From: Talinum fruticosum
Lineage: Eukaryota > Streptophyta > Magnoliopsida > Caryophyllales > Talinaceae
NCBI GenBank assembly: GCA_021018815.1
Contig: JAITYX010000012.1
Location: forward strand, 5,505,001-5,569,000
DNA: 64,000 bases
Direction of reading: 5' to 3'
Part shown: piece by piece, positions 32,737 to 45,522 of the stretch
Position numbering within the stretch: the first letter of the stretch is position 1
How the letters are laid out: every line of letters begins with the position of its first letter
Translations under genes and position numbers: made by a program
The notes under the pieces: model-generated
What the model saw: only the letters and a program-made list of their open reading frames with translations
What the model was told of the DNA's origin: nothing
Databases searched by the model: none

Positions 32737-34260
32737 ACTCATTCTTCATCGCAAAATTCATGCGCATTTTCAGCATTCATTTCATTAATTGAACCGAAAA
32801 ATGTACCGAAGTCCTACTTGAACCTGAATTGGCAGAGACCATGTAAGAAAAACTATCTCAATTTGAAAGAAACCACGTATGGACTCCGACCAAATGACCT
32901 TCTGACCACCCAGTCATAGGAACCAAATAAGTATTCAAAAACAAACTGGATGAGGGATGGTTTGTAGTCGAAACCAAGCTAGATTAGTTGCTCAAGGTTA
33001 TAACTAAGAAGAGGGAATTAATTGTGGGCAAACATTTGCACCTGTTGCTAGGATTGAGGCAATTAGAATTCTCTTACCTTTTGCATCCAACATGAACATT
33101 AAATTATATCAAATGGATGTTAAATATGCATTTCGAATGGTTATATTCAAGAAGAAGTTTATGTTAAGTAACCCCTAGATTTGAAAACTCTTAATTTCCT
33201 AATCATTTTTCAAATTACAAAAGGCTTTATATGGTCTAAAACAAGCTCCAAGAGCTTGGTATGAAAGACTAAGCAATTTCTTTGTTGAAAAATATTTTAA
33301 AAGAGGTCTGACAAAACTCTTTTCACAAAAACCAAGGGGAATGATTTTCTTATTATTCATATTTATGTTGATTACATTATATTTGGAGCTACTAATGGAA
33401 CTCTATGCCAAGAGTTTTCTCGAGTTGATGAGATAGGAGTTCCAAAAGAGTATGATGGGAGAACTCAATGTCTTTCTTAGATTGAAAATAAAGCAAGAGA
33501 AAGATGGCATCTATATTCATCAATCCAAATACACCAAGGAGTTACTCAAGAAGTACATGCTATAAGATGTCAAACATGCAACAACACCAATGACTAGTAG
33601 TACCAAACTGGACTCGGATGAGAAAGGTAAACTGTAGATCATAAACTCTATAGAGGTATGATTGGATCTCTATTTTATCTAACATCTAGTAGGCCAGATA
33701 TTATGGTTAGTGTCTTCTTATATGCAAGATTTTAAGCTAATCTAAAAGAATCACATCTCACTGTGGTAAAGAGAATTTTTTAGATATCTTGTAGGAACTC
33801 GGACACTTGGTCTCTTTATTCAAATGATTCAAGTCTGATTGTCACTAGATGCATAGATGTTAAGTATGCTGGATATAAGGTTAATAGAAAGAGCACCTCA
33901 AGAGCATGTTAATTTTTGGGTCTATGACTCATTTCCCGACATTCAAAGAAGCAAAATTCAATTGCTCTATCAACAGCTACGATAGAGTATATAGCAGTTG
34001 GAGTTTGTCTGTGCCTAGATTTTATGGATCAAGCAACACTTAAAGGATCTAGGACTTTCATTCACAGCCATCCAATCAAGTGTGATAATCAAATTGCCAT
34101 CAACATTACTAAGAATCTAGTTCATCATTAAGAAACAAAGCATATCGAGGTTAGATATCATTTTCCGAGAGACCACTCGAAAAAGGTGATATTGAACTTG
34201 AATTTATTCCTACTAAATTTCAATTACCCGACATCTTCACAAAATCTCTGAGTGAAGATA
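32737..34260 (+). pseudogene. RT-RNase H of Copia C2 (5'-truncated)
   Basis: It starts abruptly in the text before RT (equivalent to about 63,650 in C3) and follows C1 and C3 through to RNase [16 protein letters not shown] lies near 33,225-33,270. The catalytic motif at 33,364-33,375 reads YVDY, with the second Asp lost. The RNase H tail near 34,225 matches the FTKPL region. No frame exceeds about 60 codons; many stops and short deletions are present. This is the most decayed pol of the three Copia copies. It gives a continuous reference for the C1 joint at 25,584/28,528. Confidence 0.75.
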
Positions 34261-34701
34261 AGTTTGCTTTATTAGAAATGAACTTGGCATGGTTATTGTA
34301 CGATTAATTGAGCGATTGCATGAGAATATATAAGTATAATTGTTTATTATGTGTTCCGAGTGAATAACTAGTGGATTAGTTGAAATATGATGAAACCGAG
34401 CTACAAGTTATTAAGTTTCGAGTGTGTTCTGAGTACCTCGGACACATCATTGAGTCATACTCAGCTTTGAGAAAAATGGACATCAAAATTATGAGATCTT
34501 CTATAAATCAATAAAGCATCTTGGAAATATTTTCGAAAAACTCTTTTTCTCTCTCGACACGCAAACAGACAGAAACTAACCGTTGGAAGGAAGCAGCTTT
34601 AAAGAAGTAACCGTTAGACACTAGAACACCAAACGGTCAGCAAGTCGTTACTCCGAGTACTAAGTTACTAAGGCCTTTTCGTTCCTTGAGAGTTGTTGAT
34701 T

Positions 34702-34906
34702 TATAAATAGCGTTTGTTCATCCTTATTCATTAACTTTGCTATATTTCACTTTCTCACTCTCTACTCTTGAACTCGTAATTTCTTGCTCAAACACTCTTC
34801 AAACTCGGATTCTCTACTTCTCTACTCTTTATTCATTTTCACTAGTTCACTATTTTACTCCTTCTCCTTCTCAATTTAAACTCTTTCTCTTTCTCTTACA
34901 GTACCT
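34702..34906 (+). promoter_or_regulatory. internal TATA box before the post-pol ORF, C2
   Basis: TATAAATAG at 34,702-34,710 is followed by a CT-rich leader. The expected ACCATGCCTAAGAGAGG start reads ACAGTACCTAAGAGAGG at 34,898, so the ATG is lost in this copy. Upstream are AACCGTTGG (34,578) and AACCGTTAG (34,609), of the MYB-site type. Confidence 0.5.
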
Positions 34907-37900
34907 AAGAGAGGAAGTGTAACTCGAAGGTTTGCTCGAGGAGAGTCTCGAGTCACCCTAGAGGGGGTGAATAGGGTGATGGAAAAATCTTTGCAAAAAC
35001 ACACACTTTTGTGCGGAAAAGTGACCAAGACAGAATCCGAGTCTAAACAAGGGGTCGAAAAGATTGGACTCGAAAGCAATGAATCGAAGAAGTAGGAGCA
35101 CTAAAGTCGTCCGAGTCTAGAATGAACTCGAAAGAGAACACGAAATATTTACGTGGAAACCCTCCCGGGGCAGAAAACTACGGCCCGTGTCAATCCAGAC
35201 ACGAAGTCAAATCCACTATTTTGAGTCCACAAAATACCGTGAACTTGACGGAACCCGAGTTGCTCCCTTAGACAACTCTATACGGATTTTCCTAGACTCG
35301 AAGTTACCTTATCGATCTAGTACTTCCTAGCTGAGATAACCCTTACAGCTAGGGACAACTAAGCTGAGTTAACCTTTACAGACTTAGTCAAGGGACCTTA
35401 CAAAGAATGTAAGAAGAGTTTGTAACGAAGTACAAGACCTTACAACTCGAAAGTAAAGAATTACAGAGTGGGAGTTGTAAGTTGAAGATTGAGAGTAAAA
35501 ATACAATAACTTTGAACAAGTAAGTGTATAGACAATATGTTCTGCTATCTTCAAGTCTTGTGAAGTGGCTTCTTCTTATAGATAAGACCGAGCGAGTAGC
35601 CGTTACTTCCATCTCGCTGACCGAGAGTCCTCTCGTGACCGTTGAGAAAGGCTTTCTAAGTCACTCGGAAAGTATCCATTGAAATATGAACGTTGGACAA
35701 CGGTTTAACTCTCTTGGAAGTCCCAAAACCATCGGTTGTGTCTTGAAAACTGAGGTGAAAACCACCTGTTAGGCTTGGCGTTCCAGCTTTTCCGGATATT
35801 GAAGCGGACGACTTCGACACAATCTTCCGAGACTAAAGCGAGGAAGGTGAAAAGCCATATCTCGCTGGTGATTTGACGTTACGAGCCGGCTACTTTTGTA
35901 GTTTTGAAAAGATATCCTCGATTGAATAACCTACAAAAGTAAAACAACTTTGGTTCTCAAAGTATAAAATACTTTGGTCCAAGGTTAGACACGAGATAAC
36001 AAAATAATCTTTAGAAGTTACGCAATTGATTATCCGAGTCGGAAAGGAAATGGAATATTCTGAGTCTAATATCCATGATACTCGGAATTCCATATGACTT
36101 AGTCTTAAGAAAAGAAACACGTTCTACAAGCAAATATCAAAGTGAGAAAGAACTTGATATAGACTAAGCACGAAATGAGCTATGAATGCCGACTATGCAA
36201 ACGATAGAGTAAATAGTCATAAGTCGGATTCCGAGTGAGAAAGGACTCGGAATAAAGAACAACTTTTCCGAGTCGCTAACAAAAAAGCGATTAAAGAGAT
36301 ATGTGAATGCCGAATCGCATAGGAAGGATACTATTTAATTCAAGTATGTTTCTAAGACACAGAGAATGCCTTGGAATCAAAACTCTATATGAATGACATC
36401 GTTATACCCGATTCCTTTTGCATGACTCGGAAAGATATAGAGCAAGTGTCTCGAGTCTTCATAACCAAACGAGGGTCAGCCACCAAAAGGCTAGAACCCG
36501 AACCATCAAGCCTAAGAAGCCACAAAAAGATTCTTCTAAGGGTGAGGCTCTTGCTTTTGATAAGTCAAAGCAAATTGTAGTCCGACATTATTTCCTCAAA
36601 GAGAAATTCTTTCGTCCACCAATCTTTCATGGATAAAACCTCTTCTCCACATAGGAATTTTCAAATACCTATGCTTCGTGATTACATTTATCCCCAGCTT
36701 GTCACTTAATTTTATTCCAACATGACCGCAAGAGACAACGTAGTCTCTTCTCTCGGTTCAGGGTATGGTTATTCGCATTAATCTCTCTCTTCTCCACAAA
36801 CTCTTTCATGTTGAGATAGTTTTCCGAACTCAAATCTTATTCCTTTCAATGAAATTGCTGATGATTTCTTTGATAAATATGTAAGAATTGTTTCGAAGTC
36901 CAGAAAGAACTTGTTAGTGACTCGGATGAGGTCCGAAGTCGGACTTCTCTACTTTATCTTGATGAGAACTGTGTTCTCATTCTATTCATCTAAGGAGAAC
37001 CCCAACAGCAAGGTCCTCAAAGTTTTGTATGACACTTTAGAAGGGTATGAGGTTGACCTCTTCCCTTTCATTCCCGAGCAAATAGCTTCTGTTCCCACCG
37101 ATTAGAAGAAACCCCCTTCCTCTCGGAGCTTGACTTTCTGCAGCTTTTGTTCACTTCAAAGTAGATCTTCCTAATGTTTCTCTTAAATTTCTTAAGCCGA
37201 GTCATCTCGTGTAGGTATATCTCGAGCTAGTTGGTCTAACATACTAGGAAATCTCACTTGATGTGTGGGTTCACACTTCGAACTTCCACCTCCTCCTTCT
37301 CGGACTCGAAGAGTTCCGAAACTCCTCTTCTAATATTTGGTCTACCTTCTTCCTAGCCTCGCCCCTTTTATGGACTTACTTGAAGGTGAACTCATAATTT
37401 GTTGCTCTTGCCAAAGAGTTACAATCAACTCTTGGTGCTTTCCAGGCTTTCATGCCTATATTGACTCAACTTTAGAGCATGGCTCAAAAGAAGACAAATA
37501 AAAGTCAAGCTCTAGTCTCTGAGTTGAGAGATGTCATCGACGGCAACAGAAACCAAATCAGCGATCTTCAAGAGCGTAAATCTAAGGCTCGCTGAGGACT
37601 AAGAATCGAATCATCCTTAGGACTAAGAATCGAAGAAGAAGAAAAAGAAAAAGACGGAGAGGAAGAAGATGACGAAGCGTAAACAGTGCCAAGCCGAAGG
37701 CCAAGGAGAGAAGGAACCCGAGGTATCTCGCTCATAACACATCGAGTCCGCCATAGAAAAGGTTGGGGATGCCTGGTTAATCCCATACTCAACCTTCTCG
37801 CACAACCATCTCAAGTCGAAGGAGCTAAGGACTTAGAAGAGGAAATAGAGGAAGCGTAACCTCTCGTTCGAAGGTCCGCACGTCAAGCTCAAGAACTTCC

Positions 37901-38440
37901 TCTCCTCTTGCCATCCATTCCACATCCAACCGCTTCATCGCAGGGCTATTATCACAAAAGAAGGGATCTTCGTTCCTCCTCATCCACTTACACTACTCTA
38001 CCCCCTCTTGATTTAAAATTTTTATTTTATCCAACATTTTTGTATCTCTCTTTCTTCCCTCCCCACTTTATTTTGATGAAATGCATAAAGGGAAGGGCAC
38101 GGATAGTTAGTTGGTCTAGGGGAGCTTGCATAGTTTGTTTATATTTTTCTGAGTCATTGTATGTATTTCTCTAAGTAATGAAATTATGCTATTTCGAGCA
38201 TCATTGACTTAAGTTATTCATTTTTTTTTCTCGCTCCGATAATTGATCATATTTATTTCATTCACTCGCATGAATATTCCGATATATGTTTTCTCTTTGA
38301 TATCTTTTTAGCATCAATTGGCTCGATAATGAATTATAACTTATTTTCACTAAGAACATCTTATAGTCATTCGTTTCTAAATAATAAAAACTTAACTATC
38401 TAAACTTCTAACTCTTGTTATAAGTGTTGAATGCCCGTCA
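34904..38440 (+). pseudogene. post-pol extra ORF of Copia C2
   Basis: The frame begins PKRGSV (34,904), is split by an antisense LTR (34,925-36,461) and continues as KARTRTIKPKKPQKDSSKGE, a basic stretch. Near 36,600-37,105 come HYFLKEKFF, YPQLVT.FYSNM-like text and LLYFILMRTVFSFYSSKENP. This resembles the 'putative plant transposon protein' domain (LV.EFY.N ... V.RG pattern) as I recall it. Near 37,490-37,600 a coiled coil (LVSELRDVIDGNRNQISDLQ) is followed by a Glu/Lys-rich run. A PPT and 3' LTR follow. No membrane anchor typical of an envelope is seen. Frames are broken in many places. Confidence 0.5.
34925..36461 (-). mobile_element. antisense Copia solo LTR in C2
   Basis: The left edge CGAAGGTTTGCTCGAGGAGAG and right edge ...TCTCGAGTCTTCA are the inverted end and start of the Copia LTR. 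Flanks read TAACT (34,920-34,924) and TAACC (36,462-36,466), a 4/5 match consistent with an old 5-bp duplication. Length is 1,537 bp. Without it the extra ORF of C2 runs on. Like the one in C1, it is antisense to its host element. Confidence 0.75.
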
Positions 38441-38442
38441 TC

Positions 38443-39345
38443 AAAAGGGGGGATTGAAGACTTAGGTATAACTTTCTATCTTTCTATGGTTTTGAATTCA
38501 AGAAGCTCATCCTTAAATTTTCAATATTGTCTGACTTACTAGGAAAAAATTTCTTGGGTAAAACACACATCACAGGTTTCGACCTACTCGGATATAACTC
38601 GACTCTCTAAATTCACTGGAAAAGAATTATTGCGTTAATTCCTACTTCTAAATTAGATTTATTACCCGAAATTATTTACTCGATCAATTTGATGTATTGT
38701 GTCTATATAATCTTAATCTCTCATTCATCTAAAAGATAGACACAAAATGGAATTAAAACCTATTGAATATTAGACTCGTAAAATTATTTTTTAATCAAGT
38801 TAAGGATAATTAAGTACTTAATTATTATGAATAATTATTATTCTTGTCTAATATTGGACCAAAGTATTTTTATACTTTGAGTACCACTTTGATTTGCTTT
38901 TGCAGGTTGATTAAAGTATTTATATCTCATTTTGGAAAGCGAAAGCATCCGACTTCTAACCGTTAAACACCAGCAGCATGTAAAAGTACTTGTTTCGGGA
39001 CAAGGTTCGGACCCCATGTAAGGGTTGTTTGATACCAAATCTGGTAAACTTCAACTTTGAGTCTAACAGTTGTTTCCCAGTAGATCTCAATCACAACTAG
39101 TGGGTTGGACTACCTTTTGAGCCAAGGAGCAAAGCACAATGTTCACATTTGCATCGACTCCTTTTCGAGGGACTCATACTACCCATTACAACGGCTAGTA
39201 AAGTTTCCCAGTCCGTGAATCGAGCCACAACGACTACTATGCCTACCGTATATAAATAGAAGCCATCCGAAAAGATTTTAAGATTGCTGAGACTAGCGAG
39301 ATTATAAAAAAACTTAATCATACTCTCTTAATCTTCATCCTTCAA
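38443..39345 (+). promoter_or_regulatory. PPT and partial 3' LTR of Copia C2
   Basis: AAAAGGGGGGAT (38,443-38,454) is the polypurine tract, within the ATCAAAAGGGGGGATTG context seen in SIRE-type elements. The LTR starts TGAAGACTTAGGTATAAC at 38,455 and holds TATAAATAG at 39,251-39,259. It stops near 39,345, where leader repeats of Tat element A begin, leaving about 500 bases of the LTR missing. Confidence 0.75.
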
Positions 39346-39640
39346 CTCTCAAATTAGGTGAGTCCATTTATGCATTCAATTTTACGTTTAGCCAAAAATA
39401 AATTTATCTCAAATTAGGTGAGTCCATTTATGCATTCCAATTTTGCATTTAGCCAAAAATAAGTTCATCTCAATTTAGGTCAGCTCGTTTGCATTTCAAT
39501 ATTGCATTTAGCCAAAAAATAAATTCATCTCAAATTAAGTGATTCCATTCATGCATTTCATTTTTCATTTAGCCAAAATAAAATCATCTCTAATAAGATG
39601 TATCCTTTTTGCATTCCATTTATGCATTAGCCAAATTAAA
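39345..39640 (+). repeat. leader tandem repeats of A
   Basis: Four to five units of about 64 bp with CTCAAATTAGGTGAGTCCAT and TTTAGCCAAAAATAAATTCA, as in D. Confidence 0.78.
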
Positions 39641-39689
39641 AATCATCATTAGAATCATCCAAATAAAAAGCATTCTTTCTTAGTTCCTT

Positions 39690-42600
39690 TGTATCTTGCA
39701 CTTGAGTCTCTTCCTCCCAAAATTGGTGCTCCTACACATGGTCCTAAGCATTTATCCTTTGGGTTGCAGATAGGGAAGCCTACCTCCATTGGGTTTCGTC
39801 GGAATCCGAGCTCCGAAAAGTTAGAACGGCTCAACAAGGAGTCTTGTACCTCTTTCCCGCACTCTACACCTCAATCTACACCGGTGCGATCGACCTTGAT
39901 GCACACAAAACTGGTTGAGTCAATCTTCTGTCATAGGACAAGCACCGAAAAACAATTCCCTCCAATGGACAGAGTACCGAACAATCTCCCATCCTTCCTT
40001 TGCTCAACGAATCCTCAACCAAGATGGAAGCTCAAATCGAGACTCGGGACAAAAAGATTGAGTCTATATGTAAAACTCGTGCAGTCATATTAGAGACGCT
40101 TTAAGATAATAAGAGCGAAGGTGAAGAAGAGGCTCGTCCATCGCCAGGAAGAGGAGGCCCTCCACCTTCTCCGAGAAACTAGTCCTTACGTAAGCCTAAG
40201 TCCGATCCACGCATAGATCAAACAGAACAAATGTTAAGGGAATCCTCCATATTCAAGAGTTACTACTTTGCTATCACGGGCTTCACTTCAATCCCCAAAG
40301 GGAAGTTACCTCCCAAGTTTACTATGCCGGACATCAAGTTTCCTGGTTATGAAAATCCCCATCATCATGTTCCTAACTTCTTAGGAGCAATGAATCTTAA
40401 AAACGTACTTGAAGAAACTTACCACATCATCTTCCCGTGGACCTTCGACAGTGAAGTAATGAAGTGGTACAATGCAGTTGACCAATGTAAGTGTAACACC
40501 CCAAAACACCCCCTAGGAGTATTACATCACCGAGTTCCTTATAGGAACTCCCAAGGCTCTATCAAGTGTCGGTTCGGCTTTCGAATTCCAACTTAGAGGT
40601 AATAAAGGTAATTTTCCAAAAGAATTTAAAATTCCCTAAAAATTTCAGTAGAGTTCCATTTGTAATATGGACTATCCCCTAGGCTTAAGGCCTTAAAAAC
40701 CTGCATAAAAATCATAATAAAACTCAACAAGCCACACGCTCGGAGTATACTACTCAACGGCCACAAGCCGGAGTCCAACCAATCATGCGATAAACTTAAA
40801 ACAATCTAAATGGTTCATGATACATCTGGTACAACTATATGAACTAAATTACAAACTATAATATTTAAAAATGTAGGAAATGCACGTCCACAACTTGAGT
40901 CACTTCAGAAAATAGCAATCGAGCAAATGGCATGCAGGAGTCCAGAATAAGCTAAGTACCGCACACATCTCCTCGGAATGTACCTGCGACACTGGGAGGG
41001 GAAAAGAGGGAATTTGTGGGGGTGAGCAATAAACCACGGGCTCACCTGGAAGTCTCACACTCTTAAAATGGAAATTCATTAGACATATTACTCATAATAA
41101 TGAAATCGGCGAAAGCATAGTAACATAATACAAATCTATATACTTTTCAATGAAATCCTTTGAAATCGGTTGTCACATATGAATCACAACACTTTAATCA
41201 TTTAAAATGCGGTTTCAAACTCATCACAATTCTTTTTCAATCTGAATCAACTTTCCGGGCCTTCGGGGATTCGAGCCAGCACTTCTTTAGTTCTTCCGGG
41301 GCGCGACCCCGAACAAAGGGTTCCTGGACCTATCTTCTAGGAAGTCTCATATCGGGTATCCCGATACCGCAGGACCCTGTTAGAACCCTTCCCTCAAAGT
41401 TTCTAGCCGGGCATCCTCATGAATGAGAACCCTAATTCGAACTCTTCGGTATGCTAAATGATTCGTAACTAGTTGATTCAAAACAATTTGCACATAATCA
41501 TTTATCACATCTACTTCAAATAGCTTTCTCAAGTTGGTTTAATACCATGGAAGGCATGACACCACGTGTCACCCTTATAAATTCACTTTCTCAAATTCGG
41601 TTCACTTTCTCAAATAAGTTTCGCTTCTTTAAAACATATTCATGTTTGAAAGGCAGTTCTCAAGAAATTGCATTCAAGGATCATTTCGCGTAAACTACAA
41701 AACTCCTTTCAAAACTACTTTTGAACATCATGTAACGCAATCACTTAACACGAATAGTCACCGTTCAACGGAAGTAGTCATCCTCAACTCTTTGCCAACT
41801 ATGCCTTTCTCAATCTATCAATTTAGTAAGATTAATTCTTTTTTTTTTTTCTAAGTCACAATAACCACAATTAGATATCACCTAATCCAAACGTCTCAAT
41901 TTCTCACAATTTATTGTCTTTACTTCGATTCCTCATTCTATATCTCTACTTTATAAATCAACTTCCTTTGCTCGTACTCAACCATATAACTCCTAATCTT
42001 ACTTTATCACTTAAGTTCCTCTCCTTATGCTCATATTCCCACTTAATTTAATCTCAAAGACTTAGATACATACTAAACTCAACTTAACCTTGCTATTCTC
42101 AGCTCGTCATTTCCCTACCTCAAACTCCCATTTTATGTCTCCATCTTATTAATCAACTCTCGTTTGCCCATCCTTAGTTATATAACTCTTAATCACTTTT
42201 CATCACTCAATTTTCGTTAGCTTCGCTTACCTTCACGTTTAGTTCAACCTCAAGGATTTAAATATATTTTGAACTCCATTAACCTCGACAATCGCCCACT
42301 TCTCACTCCCATGCCTCAATTGTGCATCCATCAATATGAATTTATACTCCTCTTCATACTTCATTCATTATTTCTTGATATTAGCAATCCTTTCTTAACG
42401 CCGCAAATTCAAGAAATTTCTAAGGGCTCAATCTGAAATATTAATTCACGATTTATACCCAAACCACAACGTGCTCTTCCCCAACCGATTGAATTCTCAA
42501 TACTACTCACTATACCCAAGCAACCTAACTCTGTCCGAATTCCCGATTTCTAATTCAGGCCTAAACAACTACAAAATCCCTTCAAGGCTCCTAATTTAAC

Positions 42601-44200
42601 TTTTAGCAACTACTACACTCGTTTAATATCGCACATATTTAAAATTCACAACAAAATTCAATCATCACAATAAATTCATTTGGGTTTCGAATTTACTAAT
42701 AGTTTAGAGTATAGGACTACCCACCTTGATTTAGAGATCAAAGGATTGCTGAATTTCAGATTAGCCTAGGTCGGTTTCCTCCTTTCCTTTCTCTTCCTCC
42801 ACCGCCAGCCCCGGCCTAGCCTCGGTTTCGCCGCCTTCCTCCATGCCCGACGCCGTCGCCGCTGTCTCTGTTGGGCCTCATGTTCGCTTCCCTTTTCCTG
42901 GTCTCGATTCGCCCTCCTTACTCTCGCCCTCGCTCTATCTCGGTTCTCCATCTTCGCTTCTTCCTTTGCTCTGTTTCTTTTCCTTTTCGCCTTCCCGAGT
43001 CCTCGCTCTCCCTTTGCCCACCGGCCGCTCGCCGTTCAGGCGGACCACCGGCCCCCTCTCTGGTTCTCATGCCCTCTCCCTCTCCCTCACTCGCTCTTCT
43101 TGCCCTCACCCGATCTTCCCTTCTCTTCCTTTCCCTTATTCTATTTTGGTTCCCCTTCTTCTCTATTTTTGCTCGGCTTCCCGAGCCCTTCTCCTTTCCC
43201 TCTTTACTTCTCTCTCTCTCTCTCTCTCTCTCTAGTGGTTGCCTCAAGGAAGGCCACCTATTTCAACTTTACACTAATCTAAGTCCAAACCCTACACTTA
43301 ATCCCCCTCTAACTCCTCTTTCCTTTTTCATTAGTTAAACTTAATAATAATTAAACCTATATGCGCAGCATAAGCGGTCTCTTATTAATACGTAGCTGGT
43401 CCGGGCGAAAATTTGGAGGAAGGAATTAATACGCTCCACTAATAATAGTTACGCAAACTAATAATAATTCGCTCAAATAAATTCATGAATTTATACACTC
43501 GTGTATATATTTTAGCTATTCGACCTACTCTATTTAATTAAAACTAAATAATCATCTATAACTCATATAACTACCTAACCTAAAATTACGGGTCGATACA
43601 ACAAGGTCACCAATTGCAACGATCTATGTAAGGAGTTCCAACGCTAATACTTTTATAATACTTATTTACCTGTCACTCTTAGAGAACTAGAGTTGATCAA
43701 ACAAGGAGAGAAAGAAAGCTTCACTAACTTTCTTACTGGATGGAGGGCAAAGGCTGCCCATATAGTGGACCGACCTTTTGAAAAGGATCAAGTCGGAATA
43801 ATTGTGAAGAACCTTCGGCTTGCCTATAACCAACACCTAAAATTCCTACCAATCATGAGCTTCATATCTCTTAGAGATATAGGCATGTTGATAAAAGAAG
43901 AACCGTATGCCACGACCATAAAAGTTGTGGCTGGTTATAAAGGTAATTATTAATCCAAAGACAAGAAAACCTCTAATCAAGGCACTACTAGCAGGGGTGC
44001 AGATGTCAATGCCCTTAATAGGTATAATGACTACACTCCTATAAATACTACTTACGCTCAATCCCTCAATCATCGGTTGTCTAAAGGGAAAATTGAGTTG
44101 CCACTATAAGAGCAGTAATTAGAAACTGCGAAACAGCTTAAAAAAACTAAGATGCAGGAAAATTATATAAGTACCATCATGCACAAGGACACGACATATA
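39690..44200 (+). pseudogene. gag of Tat element A (interrupted)
   Basis: The N-terminal part (39,689-40,090) has a Pro/Ser-rich block and MEAQIETRDKKIES-like coiled coil. The frame at 40,231-40,490 reads MLRESSIFKSYYFAITGFTS and later PWTFDSEVMKWYNAVDQC. After the inserted LTR the text resumes at about 43,618 (LCKEFQR) and 43,693-43,953 with NFLTGWRAKAAHIVDRPFEK and ISLRDIGMLIKEEP. This is the capsid region of a plant Gypsy gag. It is the best preserved gag of this family in the window and serves as reference for the pieces at 546-1,115, D and G. Confidence 0.72.
40492..43600 (-). mobile_element. 3.1-kb long LTR, copy 3, in gag of A
   Basis: It starts TGTAACACCCCAAAACACC and ends TTACGGGTCGATACA, TG...CA. 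Flanking 5-mers are GTAAG (40,487-40,491) and ACAAG (43,601-43,605), an imperfect duplication; the gag text continues GGTCACC on the right. It shares block order with copies 1 and 2: a TATTACAT edge, GCCACACGCTCGGAG, and a CT-rich part at 42,780-43,235. It differs in sequence, so it is another subfamily. In LTR sense it is on the minus strand. The long frames at 42,843-43,338 reflect CT-rich composition. Confidence 0.72.
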
Positions 44201-45515
44201 ACAATGTTGGACATTCAAGAACAAATTAGACAAGTATGTTCAACAATGGTCGACTCTCTCTCCCTAAGGCTGCCCAAAAACCCAACAACAATAAGAACCC
44301 ATTCAAGCAGTACCTTAGCTATCTTTTTCGAACCCATTCCAAATAAGTGGGATCCATCTTTCTTTATTTAAGACATCGATGAGTTCAAACCACTTGCTAG
44401 CATATCCTCCATAGAAGCAGGAGTCCATGGATTATGGGTAAGTGAAAAAAAGATGTGTACGAAACTAAAGACAATAATGATGATAGCTTTTGGGTCACAC
44501 CACCCTTAGAAGAAGATGACTTTTAGGGAGAATTAAAGAGTCCTAATATTCAATTCCTTACTAGGTCTAGATGACATAATACTCTAATGGCTCCACAATA
44601 GACTCAAGAAGCCCCAAAGGAAAAAGAAGTCGCTAAAGAAGAAGACCCAATCGTAAAATAACTTTAAAAATTCAAAGTCGACATTTCCATCTTCCAACTT
44701 ATATTTGCCTCCCAAAAGCATAGGCAGGCCTTAATTGATGCATTTAGTAAAATTGAGGTCACTCCTCAAACCACACCCGAGGAGGTGGTAGGATTGGTCA
44801 ATAACACGAGATGGAACCATCACGTTCGACAAGAAGGTGCCACCTAAAGAAGGCATTGCACATAATGCCCTTTACTTAACTCGTAACTTGTATTAACAAG
44901 TTTACCCCTCTAACCTTAGTGGAAAATGGATCGGCTATAAATGTCTATCCTTGGAGAACTATCAAAAGGTTAGGCATTAGAGAGCAACAACTCTCTAAAC
45001 AAATAGTTTTGGAAACGGTGACTCTTTCGATTAATGTTAGGCTAGTTGTGAAAAACATCGACTTCCAAGTCCTAAACATTCCAGACTACTTTCAACCTTC
45101 TTCTAGGATGCCCTTGGTTACACGACCACCAGGTAATGCCTTCTACACTACATTAGAAAGTTAAAATGATCATTAAAGGTTAAGTAGTAACCATCAAAGG
45201 AGATAACTCTGTGTCTCCATCAACTCTAAAGAGTCTATCGTTGAAATTAAGCATGATGTTGCTGATAAAGAGCTTTATGGATTTGACACTGTCGCTGCTA
45301 TAGACAAAGATGGAGCACCTTTTAACTTCAATCCTTATGTCAACCGTAGTATCCATTCGATGCTAAGGAGGAAGGGGTATTTTCCTGGCTTAGTCTGTAG
45401 GCGGGAGGGCATATCACCTAATCTTTCCACCCCTTGAACCCACCAACAACTACAAATTCGGATTAGGCTATCATCCAATTGCTAAGGAAATAGCCAAAGG
45501 CTATCATCCCACTAA
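44201..45515 (+). pseudogene. pre-protease, protease and linker of Tat element A
   Basis: 44,201-44,750 is degenerate but matches B at 56,950-57,320 on the other strand. The protease block at 44,919-45,164 reads VENGSAINVYPWRTIKRLG, where the family active site is LVDNGSA; the catalytic Asp is Glu here. The linker at 45,270-45,400 has FNFNPYVNRSIHSMLRRKG and YFPGLV. The protein would cleave the gag-pol polyprotein. It is inactive by substitution and frameshift. Confidence 0.65.
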
Positions 45516-45522
45516 TTCGAGC

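Larger units (their letters stand above)
39345..45520 (+). mobile_element. Tat-type Gypsy element A (leader to protease linker)
   Basis: The order is leader repeats (39,345-39,640), gag (39,690-40,491 and 43,601-44,200), pre-protease region, protease (about 44,760-45,170) and the linker before RT. The 5' LTR and everything from RT onward are missing. Its gag is split by the 3.1-kb LTR copy 3. At about 45,520 it runs into the antisense LTR of B. The linker matches B at 56,120-56,490 on the opposite strand. Confidence 0.7.

Noticed and set aside
34737..34922. Frame of 61 codons with Leu/Phe-rich, signal-like text
   Set aside because: It lies in the CT-rich leader before the post-pol ORF of C2 and has no counterpart frame in C1.
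42843..43338. Frames of 130 and 155 codons rich in Ser, Leu and Pro
   Set aside because: Same explanation: CT-rich part of long LTR copy 3 with a (CT)n run at its end.
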